NCBI GenBank assembly: GCA_031395485.1
Contig: JANNUS010000008.1
Location: 1 to 64,000 of the forward strand
Length of the DNA: 64,000 nt
Source of the DNA: UBA2336 sp031395485
Lineage (GTDB): Bacteria > Bacteroidota > Bacteroidia > Cytophagales > Cyclobacteriaceae
Direction of reading: 5' to 3'
Under the pieces are notes generated by a model. The model made no database searches. It was not told the origin of the DNA and worked only from the letters and a program-made list of their open reading frames with translations. Numbering within the stretch: position 1 is the first letter of the stretch; every line of letters begins with the position of its first letter. This document shows, piece after piece, positions 35,129-43,948 of this stretch. The translations under genes were made by a program, and so were the position numbers.

Positions 35129-36269
35129 TATACCACGTTGTGGTCATTACGCGTCTAGCTATCTTCCATTAACTGAAAATTGGATACACCGAATTCTAAC
35201 CCATCAAAAAAAGTTTAAACCTGTTTTTCTTAGCCGGAAAAAGGAAAATCTTTCATTGTTCCCGATTGAAAACCTTTATAGTCTTGATGATTTTCAAAAA
35301 GTTCGCCAGCTTTTAGAAATTCTTGTATTTAAAATTGTTGGCTATTTTATTTTTTTTAGAAAAATATGTAGGAAGAATAATATCCAAATCCTTCATGTGC
35401 ACTTTGGGTATCATGGTGTAAAGATGATAGGGCTAAAAAAAACATTAGGTGTGCCTATGATCTGTAGTTTTTATGGTGACGATGCATTCTCACATCCGCT
35501 TTTGAGAAACATGAAGAATAAGTATAATCTACTTTTTAAAGCTGCAGATAAGGTATTAGTGTTGGGTCCGTATATGCGGTCGCAATTAATTAGTTTGGGT
35601 TGTAATGAAGATAAAGTGTTAATCCACCATTTAGGTATCGACATTGATAAAATTCCTTTTAAGAAGAGATCACGGAGAGCTAATACCCCAATTCGATTTT
35701 TAATCGCATCAAGTTTTGTCGAGAAAAAAGGAATTGATTTAGCGATACAAGCTTTATCGAAATTTAAAAATAGCCATAGTTTTTCATTGGATATTGTTGG
35801 CGATGGCCCGTTGAAGAATGAGCTTTTAGCCCTTGTTGAACATTGCGGAATTAAGGATCGGGTTCACTGGCACGGTTATAAACCATACCAATATTTTATT
35901 GATTTGGCTTACGAGTGCGATGTATTTATTCAAGCAAGCAGAACAACAGAGGGTAATAGAAAGGAGGGAACACCTATGGCGATTGTTGACGCCATGGCTA
36001 CGGGAATGACTATTATAGCTACCAAGCATTCAGATATACCCGAAATTGTATCAGATGGAGTACATGGATACCTGGCGGAAGAGAATAGCCTTGCCAGTCT
36101 TCAAGAATGTATTCTTAAGTTATTTAATAATCCTATTGTAATTGAATCCTTCGATGAAAACTCTCGAAACCAGATTGAAAAGGAATTTGATGTGCAACGC
36201 CAGGTTTTAAAGTTAGAGACTCTTTATACCGAACTTGTGCAACGCTACAGCTCTACTAAATCAGCTTAA
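35109..36269 (+). CDS. Glycosyltransferase family 4
   Basis: A 386-residue GT-B enzyme. HYASSYLPLTENWIHRIL marks the N-terminal domain, VHFGYHGVKMIG and CSFYGDDAFSHP follow, and the C-terminal donor domain has IASSFVEKKGIDLAIQAL, IVGDGPLKNEL and EGTPMAIVDAMATGMTIIAT. The ATG at 35109 makes a 20-base overlap and gives an odd N-terminus with no first hydrophobic strand. A coupled ATG at 35125 in another frame gives MIYHVVVITRL and then stops, so a one-base indel near 35130-35145 is possible. It ends the plus-strand part of the locus; base composition is clearly AT-rich. Confidence 0.85.
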   Translation: MKEDQNDIPRCGHYASSYLPLTENWIHRILTHQKKFKPVFLSRKKENLSLFPIENLYSLDDFQKVRQLLEILVFKIVGYFIFFRKICRKNNIQILHVHFGYHGVKMIGLKKTLGVPMICSFYGDDAFSHPLLRNMKNKYNLLFKAADKVLVLGPYMRSQLISLGCNEDKVLIHHLGIDIDKIPFKKRSRRANTPIRFLIASSFVEKKGIDLAIQALSKFKNSHSFSLDIVGDGPLKNELLALVEHCGIKDRVHWHGYKPYQYFIDLAYECDVFIQASRTTEGNRKEGTPMAIVDAMATGMTIIATKHSDIPEIVSDGVHGYLAEENSLASLQECILKLFNNPIVIESFDENSRNQIEKEFDVQRQVLKLETLYTELVQRYSSTKSA

Positions 36270-36291
36270 CAAGGTTATTATAAAATTAGCG

Positions 36292-36924
36292 TCAAGCTTT
36301 TTTTATCACCACTATCAACCCGTGGCTTAAAAAAGGAAACATTTTTTTCAGCATGATTTTAAAAAATGGCCTTATGCCGTTTATTTTCAACGGATAAAAA
36401 TTGTAAAAATATCGCTCTGTTACTTTAAATCCGTGGTATCGAACAAGAACATCTATAACGTAATGCGAATACCAAGTGACATGGTCTGGCCTGCATGTTC
36501 GTTCTTCTTTGTTTAAGAAAGCCGAAATGAAATATCGAGGCGACCAACAGTTAACGGTTGAGATTATCACTTCTGAATTGTCATGACAGAGTTTCCGCAC
36601 TGAATCGAGTACTATTCCTGGATTGGAGAGGTGTTCAATAACACTGCCCATAACAACGTTATCAAATTCACCCGTTATTGCTTGATTGATTTCTTCAATG
36701 TTACAGTACCGGATATCGTAACCACGGCTTTGTAATTTTTTGATCTCTTCTTTTTCAATATCAAAACCAATAATTGACTTCGCTACCTTCTTCAGTTCAC
36801 CGTGCAGCCATATTCCATCATTGATTTGACCTTCTGAAAGGTCATGGCAAACACACCCAAGATCAATAACTGTTTTATTAGCGCACTTTTCTTTTATAAA
36901 CGAATTTTTGTCAATTAGTTTCAT
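36292..36924 (-). CDS. SAM-dependent methyltransferase (class I)
   Basis: A 210-residue protein with SAM motif I VIDLGCVCHD (about residues 19-28), the acidic end of strand 2 in IIGFDIEKEE, and the post-motif segment FDNVVMGSVIEHLSNPG (about 87-103), typical of small-molecule or glycan methyltransferases. The substrate is unknown. It lies 9 bases after the FkbM gene and faces the plus-strand GT4 gene. Confidence 0.8.
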   Translation of the reverse strand: MKLIDKNSFIKEKCANKTVIDLGCVCHDLSEGQINDGIWLHGELKKVAKSIIGFDIEKEEIKKLQSRGYDIRYCNIEEINQAITGEFDNVVMGSVIEHLSNPGIVLDSVRKLCHDNSEVIISTVNCWSPRYFISAFLNKEERTCRPDHVTWYSHYVIDVLVRYHGFKVTERYFYNFYPLKINGIRPFFKIMLKKMFPFLSHGLIVVIKKA

Positions 36925-36933
36925 TTCAGTCGA

Positions 36934-37683
36934 TTAGTTTAAGTCTTTATTTATAAACACTAAATTCTCACCTTTTATCGTGCATTCAAAATTGAATTGG
37001 CTTAGTGCTTTAAAAACTGCCATGGAGCAACCATCTTTCATGCGGTCGTGAAGCTCAATGATAATGCATTTAGTAATGGGGAGCCAGTGTTCTGTATCAA
37101 TCGAAAATACCTCCCGCTCACTTCCTTCAATATCCATCTTTAGAATATCGATCCTGGTAATGGTATATTCTTGCAATAGGTCCAGCATCGTTGTTGCCGG
37201 CATGGAGGTGATAGAAGCACGTGTAGAAATTTCTTCTGCCATAAAGCCTCTTACACCGTAACCTTTATCCTTAATCTCTATTGCCCCCTTTTTATTCCAG
37301 AGTGCAGCCTGCAACGGGGTGATATGTGAATAGCCGATTGTATTTTTTTTTAAGTATTCAAAATTCGCCTTATCAGGTTCCAGCGAAATTATTCGTGCGT
37401 TCGGATACCGTTTCGTAAAAAAAAGTGTTGTAAAGCCAATGTTGGCACCGGCATCAATTATAGTTTTTGGATTAGAAATTACAGACGCTGCTAGTGCATA
37501 TTCTTCGCGAAGAAATATTTCACGAAATGTATGGACGTCACTTGTATGGGGTCTGAAGAAAATTGATTGCACAAAGCCTGGGAGAATAAATTTTCCGCTT
37601 TTAAATACTTTAACTTGAAGATAAACCCTCAGCCCGGAGGCTAAGCCGAAATTTTTTATGCAGTTAAGTAAGAATCCAAACAT
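36934..37683 (-). CDS. FkbM family methyltransferase
   Basis: A 249-residue protein with the FkbM core: TIIDAGANIGFTTLFF (motif I), RIISLEPDKANFEYLKKN (motif II) and RIDILKMDIEGSEREVF, the diagnostic KMDIEG segment. FkbM enzymes O-methylate sugars or polyketides; beside glycosyltransferases a sugar hydroxyl is the likely target. The frame opens with TTG at 37689, but ATG 37683 is preferred. It lies between two other methyltransferase genes on the same strand. Confidence 0.88.
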   Translation of the reverse strand: MFGFLLNCIKNFGLASGLRVYLQVKVFKSGKFILPGFVQSIFFRPHTSDVHTFREIFLREEYALAASVISNPKTIIDAGANIGFTTLFFTKRYPNARIISLEPDKANFEYLKKNTIGYSHITPLQAALWNKKGAIEIKDKGYGVRGFMAEEISTRASITSMPATTMLDLLQEYTITRIDILKMDIEGSEREVFSIDTEHWLPITKCIIIELHDRMKDGCSMAVFKALSQFNFECTIKGENLVFINKDLN

Positions 37684-37693
37684 GATCAATAGA

Positions 37694-38446
37694 CTAAGGG
37701 TTCAAACGATCTTTCTCAACCACCATAAAATACCCAAGCGGATAGGCCACGCCCGAGTTGGAGGACACCTTTTTTCCGAAGCGCGTGTTAATAAAAAAAA
37801 AACAGATTGACTGAATCATAGTTGCGAGGGTTGAACCTACCCACCGTACTTTTACCAGGTTTTTAGCAATAATATCAGTGAAAATTTCGGGCAATCCGCC
37901 AAAGGCTTTAAGCTCTAAAACTGTTAAGGTATGCTTATGCGCAAAGTTTCTCAGTGCAAATTCAGTGTATCGGTAATAATCGTAAGGAGCTTCATGAATC
38001 TTATAAAAGAAGGGTACACTTAATAGTATTCTTCCTCCCGGTTTTAAGATTCGCGCCATCTCTAACCAAATTAGTTCGGGATTTGAAATGTGTTCTAACA
38101 CTTCCGAAATAATAATAGTATCGAATTCGTCAGACTGGAAAGGTAACGGTTGATTTAAATCGCATTCTATATCGAGATACTGATTTTTGTGAGCTGAGTT
38201 TGGCCAGTCTACACAAATATTTTCCTGCACATGGTTTTTATAAATTCCATAAAATGGAACATTACCGCAACCTAAGTCAACTAATTTTCCTTTTGCATAA
38301 AGAGGTAAATAGTGTTGATAAAACGAAGCTGTAATATCAGACATTAACTGAGACGACACGCTTAGGAACTTAGGATTGCGGGACGCCCGAAGTCGCTCGC
38401 CTTTTAATTCATACTTTGTTGGAAACCAATGAGGGGAGTTCTTCAT
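37694..38446 (-). CDS. SAM-dependent methyltransferase (class I)
   Basis: A 250-residue protein with motif I LVDLGCGNVPFYG (about residues 56-68), the acidic strand FDTIIISEVLEHISNPE (about 109-125) and ARILKPGGRILLSVPF, the methyltransf_11-type pattern. It starts within the stop of the GT4 gene (4-base overlap). Its role is probably modification of the surface glycan; a ubiquinone-type role is less likely in this context. Confidence 0.83.
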   Translation of the reverse strand: MKNSPHWFPTKYELKGERLRASRNPKFLSVSSQLMSDITASFYQHYLPLYAKGKLVDLGCGNVPFYGIYKNHVQENICVDWPNSAHKNQYLDIECDLNQPLPFQSDEFDTIIISEVLEHISNPELIWLEMARILKPGGRILLSVPFFYKIHEAPYDYYRYTEFALRNFAHKHTLTVLELKAFGGLPEIFTDIIAKNLVKVRWVGSTLATMIQSICFFFINTRFGKKVSSNSGVAYPLGYFMVVEKDRLNP

Positions 38447-39669
38447 AGCAAGGAGGCTGCAAAAACTTTTTTATAGAAATCAACCAAATTAGATTGCTCG
38501 GTGTTCCAGTTTAAGGGGCCATCGAGTGTAACCCGCTTTCCGTTTTCGCCAAGGTTTGCTCCCATCGCACGATCCTTATAGAGCGTTACTATTTTATCGG
38601 CAAAGTCTTTCGCATTACTAGCTTCAAAAACAAGCCCCGATTGATGTTCAGTAACAACTCGTTTCAACGGGTCGCTCGAACTGACCAATACGGGTTTGCC
38701 CGTCATCATAGCTTGAAAAAGTTTATGGGGTATTGTATTATCTGTATGTAGATTCGATTTGTGCGGTATAATATTGACCTCAGCCAACAGCATGTAGGAA
38801 TAGAACTTTTGAAATGATTGGTAGCCTAAAAAATGAACGTGACTATTTACTCCATGAAGATCACAGGTTTTTTGGAGGTGGCCCATTACATCCGCACTGC
38901 CAGACCCAACAATAATTAATTCAATATCCGGATAGGCTTGCAAATATCGCATGCCTTCAATCGCAGTATCAACTCCACGATGCGGCCCAATGCTTCCGGA
39001 ATATAATATTTTGAATTTGTTTTGAAAGTCTTTATAAATTAAGGGGTCGACAAGTTGATCGACAAAGGACTTTTCTTCGGTGTTTGAGATGACGGTAATC
39101 TTATGGGTGTCTGCGTTGTATTTCTGAATAAGCCTTTTTTTCATTTCTTCCACCACTGCAATTACAGCATCACTTTTTGTAATGGCTGTTTGTTCATGTT
39201 TTTCCCAGCGGTTAGGATTCATGAAAAGTCTATTCTTAAGTTTTACGATAAAACCCTTTTTCCACTCAAACCAGTTGCGCAAACCTTCCGGGTAATTTTC
39301 ATGTAGGTCGACCACCACGGTTAAGCCGAGTTTTTTTCGAAGGGCAAGCGCGGTGCCGGCAAGTGGAAGGTCGTGAACATGGATAACCCGAAGATTGTTT
39401 AACGCAATCCACTCCTTCATTTTCATTGAAAATATAGGGTGCCTGAATGCAAGCGACATCACTATGTCCCAAAAGGCCAATTCAAATTTGTTTCTTCCGG
39501 CATCGATTCGGGTAACGTTTATTCCATTCACTACTTCTTGATAGGATTCGTTGACGCCCCGAAGGCAAAGCAGGTGAATCGTAAAACCAGCCTTTAGTAA
39601 AGCATCGGTTTCCTTCTTCACGCGCATATCGGGCGGATACGGTGCATTTAGGATCATTCCTAAATTCAT
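38443..39669 (-). CDS. Glycosyltransferase family 4
   Basis: A GT-B enzyme of about 408 residues beginning LGMILNAPYPPDMRVKKET. The acceptor domain has IHVHDLPLAGTALALRKK and VVDLHENYPEG. The donor domain has ILYSGSIGPHRGVDTAIEGM, IVGSGSADV and NTIPHKLFQAMMTGKPVLVSS. The frame extends to TTG 39696, but ATG 39669 is the likely start. It leads a minus-strand set with three methyltransferases, and diverges from wecB across a 61-base gap. Confidence 0.87.
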   Translation of the reverse strand: MNLGMILNAPYPPDMRVKKETDALLKAGFTIHLLCLRGVNESYQEVVNGINVTRIDAGRNKFELAFWDIVMSLAFRHPIFSMKMKEWIALNNLRVIHVHDLPLAGTALALRKKLGLTVVVDLHENYPEGLRNWFEWKKGFIVKLKNRLFMNPNRWEKHEQTAITKSDAVIAVVEEMKKRLIQKYNADTHKITVISNTEEKSFVDQLVDPLIYKDFQNKFKILYSGSIGPHRGVDTAIEGMRYLQAYPDIELIIVGSGSADVMGHLQKTCDLHGVNSHVHFLGYQSFQKFYSYMLLAEVNIIPHKSNLHTDNTIPHKLFQAMMTGKPVLVSSSDPLKRVVTEHQSGLVFEASNAKDFADKIVTLYKDRAMGANLGENGKRVTLDGPLNWNTEQSNLVDFYKKVFAASLL

Positions 39670-39682
39670 GTGGATACTTGTT

Positions 39683-39711
39683 TTGATTTTCGGCAAAGAA
39701 AGAGAATTTTG
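39683..39711 (+). promoter_or_regulatory. Candidate promoter of wecB
   Basis: TTG (39683-39685), an 18-base spacer and GAATTTTG (39704-39711, seven of eight matches to TAnnTTTG) precede the wecB GTG start by about 20 bases. Confidence 0.4.
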
Positions 39712-39730
39712 CGCTTAAACTCTAAAACAC

Positions 39731-40819
39731 GTGAACATTACCATCGTAGCAGGGGCAAGACCAAATTTCATGAAAATCGCTCCTATCATTCGGGCAATTG
39801 ATGAAAGCAACAATCGTAGAAGTAAACAGATCAGTTATCGGTTAATTCACACGGGCCAGCACTATGATGAGAAGCTAAGCAAGATTTTTTTTCAGGAGCT
39901 TGGATTGCCCGAACCCGACATTAATCTGGGTGTAGGATCCGGATCACAGGCTGAGCAAACTGCCAGGATAATGATGGAATTTGAAAAGGATTTGATGAAG
40001 AATCCTACAGATTTGGTTGTGGTAGTAGGGGATGTGACTTCCACCATGGCCTGCACTATTGTTGCAAAGAAACTGAATACGCGTGTGGCGCACGTTGAAG
40101 GTGGCATTCGTTCATTTGATATGACTATGCCAGAAGAAATTAACCGGTTAGTGACAGATTCGTTGGCCGACTATTTTTTCACCACAACACTTGTAGCGAA
40201 TGAAAATTTAGAAAAATCGGGTGTTGACGAGTCCCGGATTTTTTTCGTAGGTAATACGATGATTGATTCGCTTTATTTCAGCCTGGATAAACTAAAGAAG
40301 CCAGCCGTGCTGAATCAAATACCAGCTACTGAAAATGGATATTATGTATTAACGCTTCATCGCCCTTCGAATGTCGATGATGGAATTAAGCTTCAAGCAA
40401 TACTAAAGACAATTGATGATCATGTACACGGTAAGCCTGTCATATTTCCGGTGCATCCGCGAACATTGAAAACATTAAGTTCTTTTTCGGGAACGTTAAA
40501 AAACATTAAGACCATTGACCCACTTAGTTATTTTGAATTTGTATTTCTTTTAAAGGGATCAACCGGTGTAATTACCGACTCTGGTGGCGTTCAGGAAGAA
40601 ACCACTGTATTGGGTATACCGTGCATCACTCTTCGCATGAATACAGAGAGGCCAGAAACGATTTCTGTAGGAACGAATGAATTAATTGGAGAGGATTTAG
40701 TTAAGCTAACACAAGCAATTGCAAAAATAGAAGCTGGTTCCTGGAAAAAGGGTGGACGACCTGAACGTTGGGATGGGGAGACTTCAAAAAGAATTGTGGA
40801 TGTCCTTATTGCGTTATAG
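39731..40819 (+). CDS. wecB: UDP-N-acetylglucosamine 2-epimerase (non-hydrolysing)
   Basis: It interconverts UDP-GlcNAc and UDP-ManNAc, a precursor of surface polysaccharide. The 362-residue protein has VAGARPNFMKIAPI at the start, HTGQHYDEKLS, the active-site HVEGGIRSFDMTMPEEINR, LTLHRPSNVDD and GVITDSGGVQEETTVLG. It starts with GTG 39731. It sits divergently from the minus-strand glycan genes and probably serves the same locus. Confidence 0.94.
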   Translation: MNITIVAGARPNFMKIAPIIRAIDESNNRRSKQISYRLIHTGQHYDEKLSKIFFQELGLPEPDINLGVGSGSQAEQTARIMMEFEKDLMKNPTDLVVVVGDVTSTMACTIVAKKLNTRVAHVEGGIRSFDMTMPEEINRLVTDSLADYFFTTTLVANENLEKSGVDESRIFFVGNTMIDSLYFSLDKLKKPAVLNQIPATENGYYVLTLHRPSNVDDGIKLQAILKTIDDHVHGKPVIFPVHPRTLKTLSSFSGTLKNIKTIDPLSYFEFVFLLKGSTGVITDSGGVQEETTVLGIPCITLRMNTERPETISVGTNELIGEDLVKLTQAIAKIEAGSWKKGGRPERWDGETSKRIVDVLIAL

Positions 40820-40850
40820 CGATTTTAGGATTCCGTTAAAATGTAAATAT

Positions 40851-41411
40851 TTAGGATTTCTTCAATCGTTTCGGATTATCCTTCACAAAAGCCTCCCACG
40901 ATTTCGCTTTCGATTTAACAACTCCGTTTTGATAGTGATGGCAAAGTGCTACAGCCAGCGCATCGGTAGCATCTAAAAGTTTAGGCATTTCTTTGATTGC
41001 CAATAAAGTCATCAACATTCTTGCTACTTGTTCCTTCGAAGCGTTACCATTGCCGGTAACGGATTGCTTGACTTTTTTCGGAGCATATTCTACAATAGGA
41101 ATTTCGCGGTACAACGCTGCCGACATGGCTACACCCTGCGCTCGCCCAAGTTTAAGCATGGATTGCACGTTCTTACCAAAAAAAGGTGCCTCCAGTGCAA
41201 CTTCATCGGGGTGGTATTCGTCAATTAAACTAAGTACGCGGTCAAAGATCTTTTTAAGCCTAAGTTCATGGCTGTCAACCTTTCCCAAATGGATTACGCC
41301 AAATTGGAGTAGATGGATTTTACTTCCTTTAATCGTAATCAATCCATAGCCCATAATGTTTGTGCCCGGGTCTAGCCCTAGAATGATTTTCTCCTTAATA
41401 ACTTTTCTCAC
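40851..41411 (-). CDS. ruvC: Crossover junction endodeoxyribonuclease RuvC
   Basis: The Holliday-junction resolvase that works with RuvAB. The 186-residue protein has the four acidic catalytic positions in LGLDPGTNIMGYG, ALEAPFFGKN and the C-terminal LDATDALAVALCHH. It is a stand-alone minus-strand gene between wecB and a GT2 gene; ruvAB is not in the window. Confidence 0.95.
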   Translation of the reverse strand: MRKVIKEKIILGLDPGTNIMGYGLITIKGSKIHLLQFGVIHLGKVDSHELRLKKIFDRVLSLIDEYHPDEVALEAPFFGKNVQSMLKLGRAQGVAMSAALYREIPIVEYAPKKVKQSVTGNGNASKEQVARMLMTLLAIKEMPKLLDATDALAVALCHHYQNGVVKSKAKSWEAFVKDNPKRLKKS

Positions 41412-41451
41412 GCGGTTAAGTTAGGCAGACGGCCAGAATTTCAGAAATTGC

Positions 41452-42570
41452 ATGGATATGCTCGCTATAATTTTCCTCATTTTTATTTTTTACGCTGGCT
41501 TGCTAAAGGCGCTCTATTCGGGATTTGTAAAAATTATTGAGCAACGCGATGCGGAAAGAACGAAGACAACGGAGACTCTGTCAGTAATTGTGCCTTTTAG
41601 AAACGAGGAGCAGAATATTTCGCAATTACTTGTTGATCTTTTCTCACAGCAGTATCCTATAGAAAAATTTGAGATCCTTTTGGTTAATGATCATTCAGAA
41701 GATATGTCGATGCTGAAAGCCGAAGAAGCTATAAAAGCCTCATCGTTTTCGAAATGCATATTTATTCACCCGGCAGCTTCTGGTAAAAAGGCAGCCATAA
41801 CAGAAGGTGTGAGGCAGGCAACCTGGAATATTATCGTTACCGTTGATGCTGATTGTCGTGTTCCTACAGACTGGCTTAAAAGCATTAATGCCATGTTTGG
41901 CGATGAAAATGTAAAAATGGTTTTTGGCCCAGTAAAAATTGAGCCTGATAATTCGATCTTTTCAAAAATGCAATCAATCGAATTCTCCAGTTTGATCGGA
42001 TCGGGTGCCGCTACAATGGCCTACGGAGTTCCAACAATGTGCAATGGAGCCAACCTCGCATTTCGAAAGGAAACTTTTAATGAAGTTGGTGGGTATGAAG
42101 GCAACGAGCAAATCGCTTCGGGCGATGATGAGTTTTTGATGCGAAAGATTGCCAATAAATTCCCGAATGGTATTAAATTCAATAACGATAAACAGGGCAT
42201 AGTTTCTACTAATCCACAAAGTTCATTGCCAGAGTTTATGGCTCAGCGAATTCGTTGGGCTGGCAAGTGGAGTGTCCATCAAGATATTAAAAGTAGGCTA
42301 CTCGCGTTGTTTATATTTTCTTTTCACGCACTCGTGTTGATGGTACCTTTTATGGTATTTCAGCACAGGCTTGCTTTGCTTTTTTTAGGGGTTCTATTTT
42401 TCGGTAAAGCCATTGCCGAGTACAGGTTTCTTCGCGTTGTTAATTTTTGGTTAAATATTCCTTGGAATTGGCCAGCCTTTATACTGCTTCAGTTTACCTA
42501 TTCGTTGTATGCAGTTGGTATTGGGGTTGCTGCGCTTTTTTTAAAACCTGTGTGGAAAGGAAGAAAATAA
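41452..42570 (+). CDS. Glycosyltransferase family 2, membrane-bound
   Basis: A 372-residue protein with an N-terminal hydrophobic anchor and a GT-A domain: SVIVPFRNEEQNISQLL, LLVNDHSEDMS, the DxD-type TVDADCRVP, GGYEGNEQIASGDDEFLM and the QRIRWAGKW (QxxRW) motif. Three C-terminal hydrophobic segments follow (about 285-365). The QxxRW motif and the TM ends resemble processive or lipid-linked-sugar GT2 enzymes. The next gene is 50 bases away across a heptad array. Confidence 0.87.
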   Translation: MDMLAIIFLIFIFYAGLLKALYSGFVKIIEQRDAERTKTTETLSVIVPFRNEEQNISQLLVDLFSQQYPIEKFEILLVNDHSEDMSMLKAEEAIKASSFSKCIFIHPAASGKKAAITEGVRQATWNIIVTVDADCRVPTDWLKSINAMFGDENVKMVFGPVKIEPDNSIFSKMQSIEFSSLIGSGAATMAYGVPTMCNGANLAFRKETFNEVGGYEGNEQIASGDDEFLMRKIANKFPNGIKFNNDKQGIVSTNPQSSLPEFMAQRIRWAGKWSVHQDIKSRLLALFIFSFHALVLMVPFMVFQHRLALLFLGVLFFGKAIAEYRFLRVVNFWLNIPWNWPAFILLQFTYSLYAVGIGVAALFLKPVWKGRK

Positions 42571-42612
42571 CTATCGGCCATCAATTGTTGACTATGGACT
42601 ATTCATAGTAGA
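42571..42612 (+). repeat. Degenerate 7-bp-period array between the GT2 and phosphatase genes
   Basis: Six heptads in register, including CTATCGG, CTATGGA and CTATTCA, with partial self-complementarity (CTATG / CATAG). It fills the gap and ends 8 bases before the next ATG. Confidence 0.5.
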
Positions 42613-42620
42613 TTTACAAA

Positions 42621-43847
42621 ATGTCTGAACTGACCCTTAAAAGCAAGTACGAAATTAAAGAACTGCAACTCAATGCATTACTCGAGATTACGCAGGCAAT
42701 TAATAGTAATCTTCCGGAAGTATCGCTTTATAAAATTTACAATTTTACCCTTCGCTCAAATCTTAACATTGAAAAACTGGCGCTTTTTGTCCTAGATGAG
42801 GAATGGGACTGCAAAGTAAATTTCGGCACAAAAAAGAAATTCAATAATGGTCACCTTTTGCCTGCTTTTAAGACCATCCAGGATATTACGCATCTAAAGC
42901 AATTTGAAGAAGCGTGCGACCTGACTGTTTTTGACATTATTATTCCGGTATCACATAAAGGCAATACGCTCGCATTAGTTTTTGTTGGTGGGTTAGAAAA
43001 GCATGGTATTCCCGTCCATGACGATAATATAAAGTTTATTCAGGCACTTAGTAATATTATCATCGTGGCCATTGAGAATAAAAAAATGGCTCGTAAACAA
43101 TTGGAACAAGAAGCGTTCCGAAAGGAGCTTGAAATTGCGAGCGATGTTCAACAGTTTCTTTTTCCTGAAAAATTGCCAAACACTCCCATATTAAAAGTTG
43201 AAGCCACCTATTTACCGCATGATTTAATTGGTGGAGATTATTACGATTACATTCCGATTAATAAGAATCAATTTCTTATCTGCGTGGCCGATGTAAGCGG
43301 AAAAGGTATTGCGGCCGCGCTGATGATGTCAAACTTCCAGGCATCGCTGCGAACATTGTTGCGGCAAACGCCCAATCTTACCGATATTATTGAGGCTCTT
43401 AATTTTCAGGTATTAGAAAACACGAAGGGTGAAAAATTTATTACATTTTTCGCAGCGATTTATGACATCCGGCTTAAAACAATGGTGTACGTAAACTCGG
43501 GTCACAACCCGCCAATTCTTTGGGATAAAAAAAATGGTATTCGTTTGTTAGAGGAAGGCTCCACTGTTTTGGGGGCCATGCATCCGTTGCCCTTTTTAAA
43601 TGAGGGCTTTGTGACCGGCCTCGATGAGTTTTTATTGTTTTGTTATACCGATGGCCTTACCGAAACCATGAATGAGTCGGGCAATGAATTTGGAATTGAA
43701 TTTTTGCAGGAATATTTTGGGCAAACCGAAACTTATTTTAAAGACCTGAAAACAATACATCAAGACATTATTGTAAGCCTTGACACTTTTAAGGGTACGA
43801 TGAGCTATCACGATGATATTACCATATTGTCGTGCCGGGTGGGCTAA
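42621..43847 (+). CDS. PP2C-type phosphatase with GAF-like sensor (SpoIIE/RsbU family)
   Basis: A 408-residue protein. Residues about 10-160 form a GAF-like sensory region, followed by a helical linker (NKKMARKQLEQEAFRKELEIASDVQQFLFP). The SpoIIE domain has LIGGDYYDYIPI, CVADVSGKGIAAALMMSNFQASLR, YVNSGHNPPILW, CYTDGLTETMNE and HDDITILSCR, which supply the metal-binding aspartates. Such enzymes dephosphorylate anti-sigma-factor antagonists; no partner kinase or antagonist is encoded nearby. It is probably cytosolic. Confidence 0.9.
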   Translation: MSELTLKSKYEIKELQLNALLEITQAINSNLPEVSLYKIYNFTLRSNLNIEKLALFVLDEEWDCKVNFGTKKKFNNGHLLPAFKTIQDITHLKQFEEACDLTVFDIIIPVSHKGNTLALVFVGGLEKHGIPVHDDNIKFIQALSNIIIVAIENKKMARKQLEQEAFRKELEIASDVQQFLFPEKLPNTPILKVEATYLPHDLIGGDYYDYIPINKNQFLICVADVSGKGIAAALMMSNFQASLRTLLRQTPNLTDIIEALNFQVLENTKGEKFITFFAAIYDIRLKTMVYVNSGHNPPILWDKKNGIRLLEEGSTVLGAMHPLPFLNEGFVTGLDEFLLFCYTDGLTETMNESGNEFGIEFLQEYFGQTETYFKDLKTIHQDIIVSLDTFKGTMSYHDDITILSCRVG

Positions 43848-43848
43848 A

Positions 43849-43946
43849 TGATTTGCTGATTCGGTAATTTGTCGATTCGATAATTGAGAAATTTCATAAT
43901 GGATACAAATCAGCAAATCAACGAATTGTCGAATCAACGAATTAAC
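43849..43946 (+). repeat. Two-armed 8-bp-period array before the deacetylase gene
   Basis: The left arm (43849-43888) has octads such as TGATTTGC and TGATTCGG. The right arm (43907-43946) has AAATCAGC, AAATCAAC, GAATTGTC, GAATCAAC and GAATTAAC. The arms include an exact inverted pair (ATTTGCTGATT / AATCAGCAAAT). The right arm ends 2 bases before the ATG at 43949. Confidence 0.85.
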
Positions 43947-43948
43947 TG

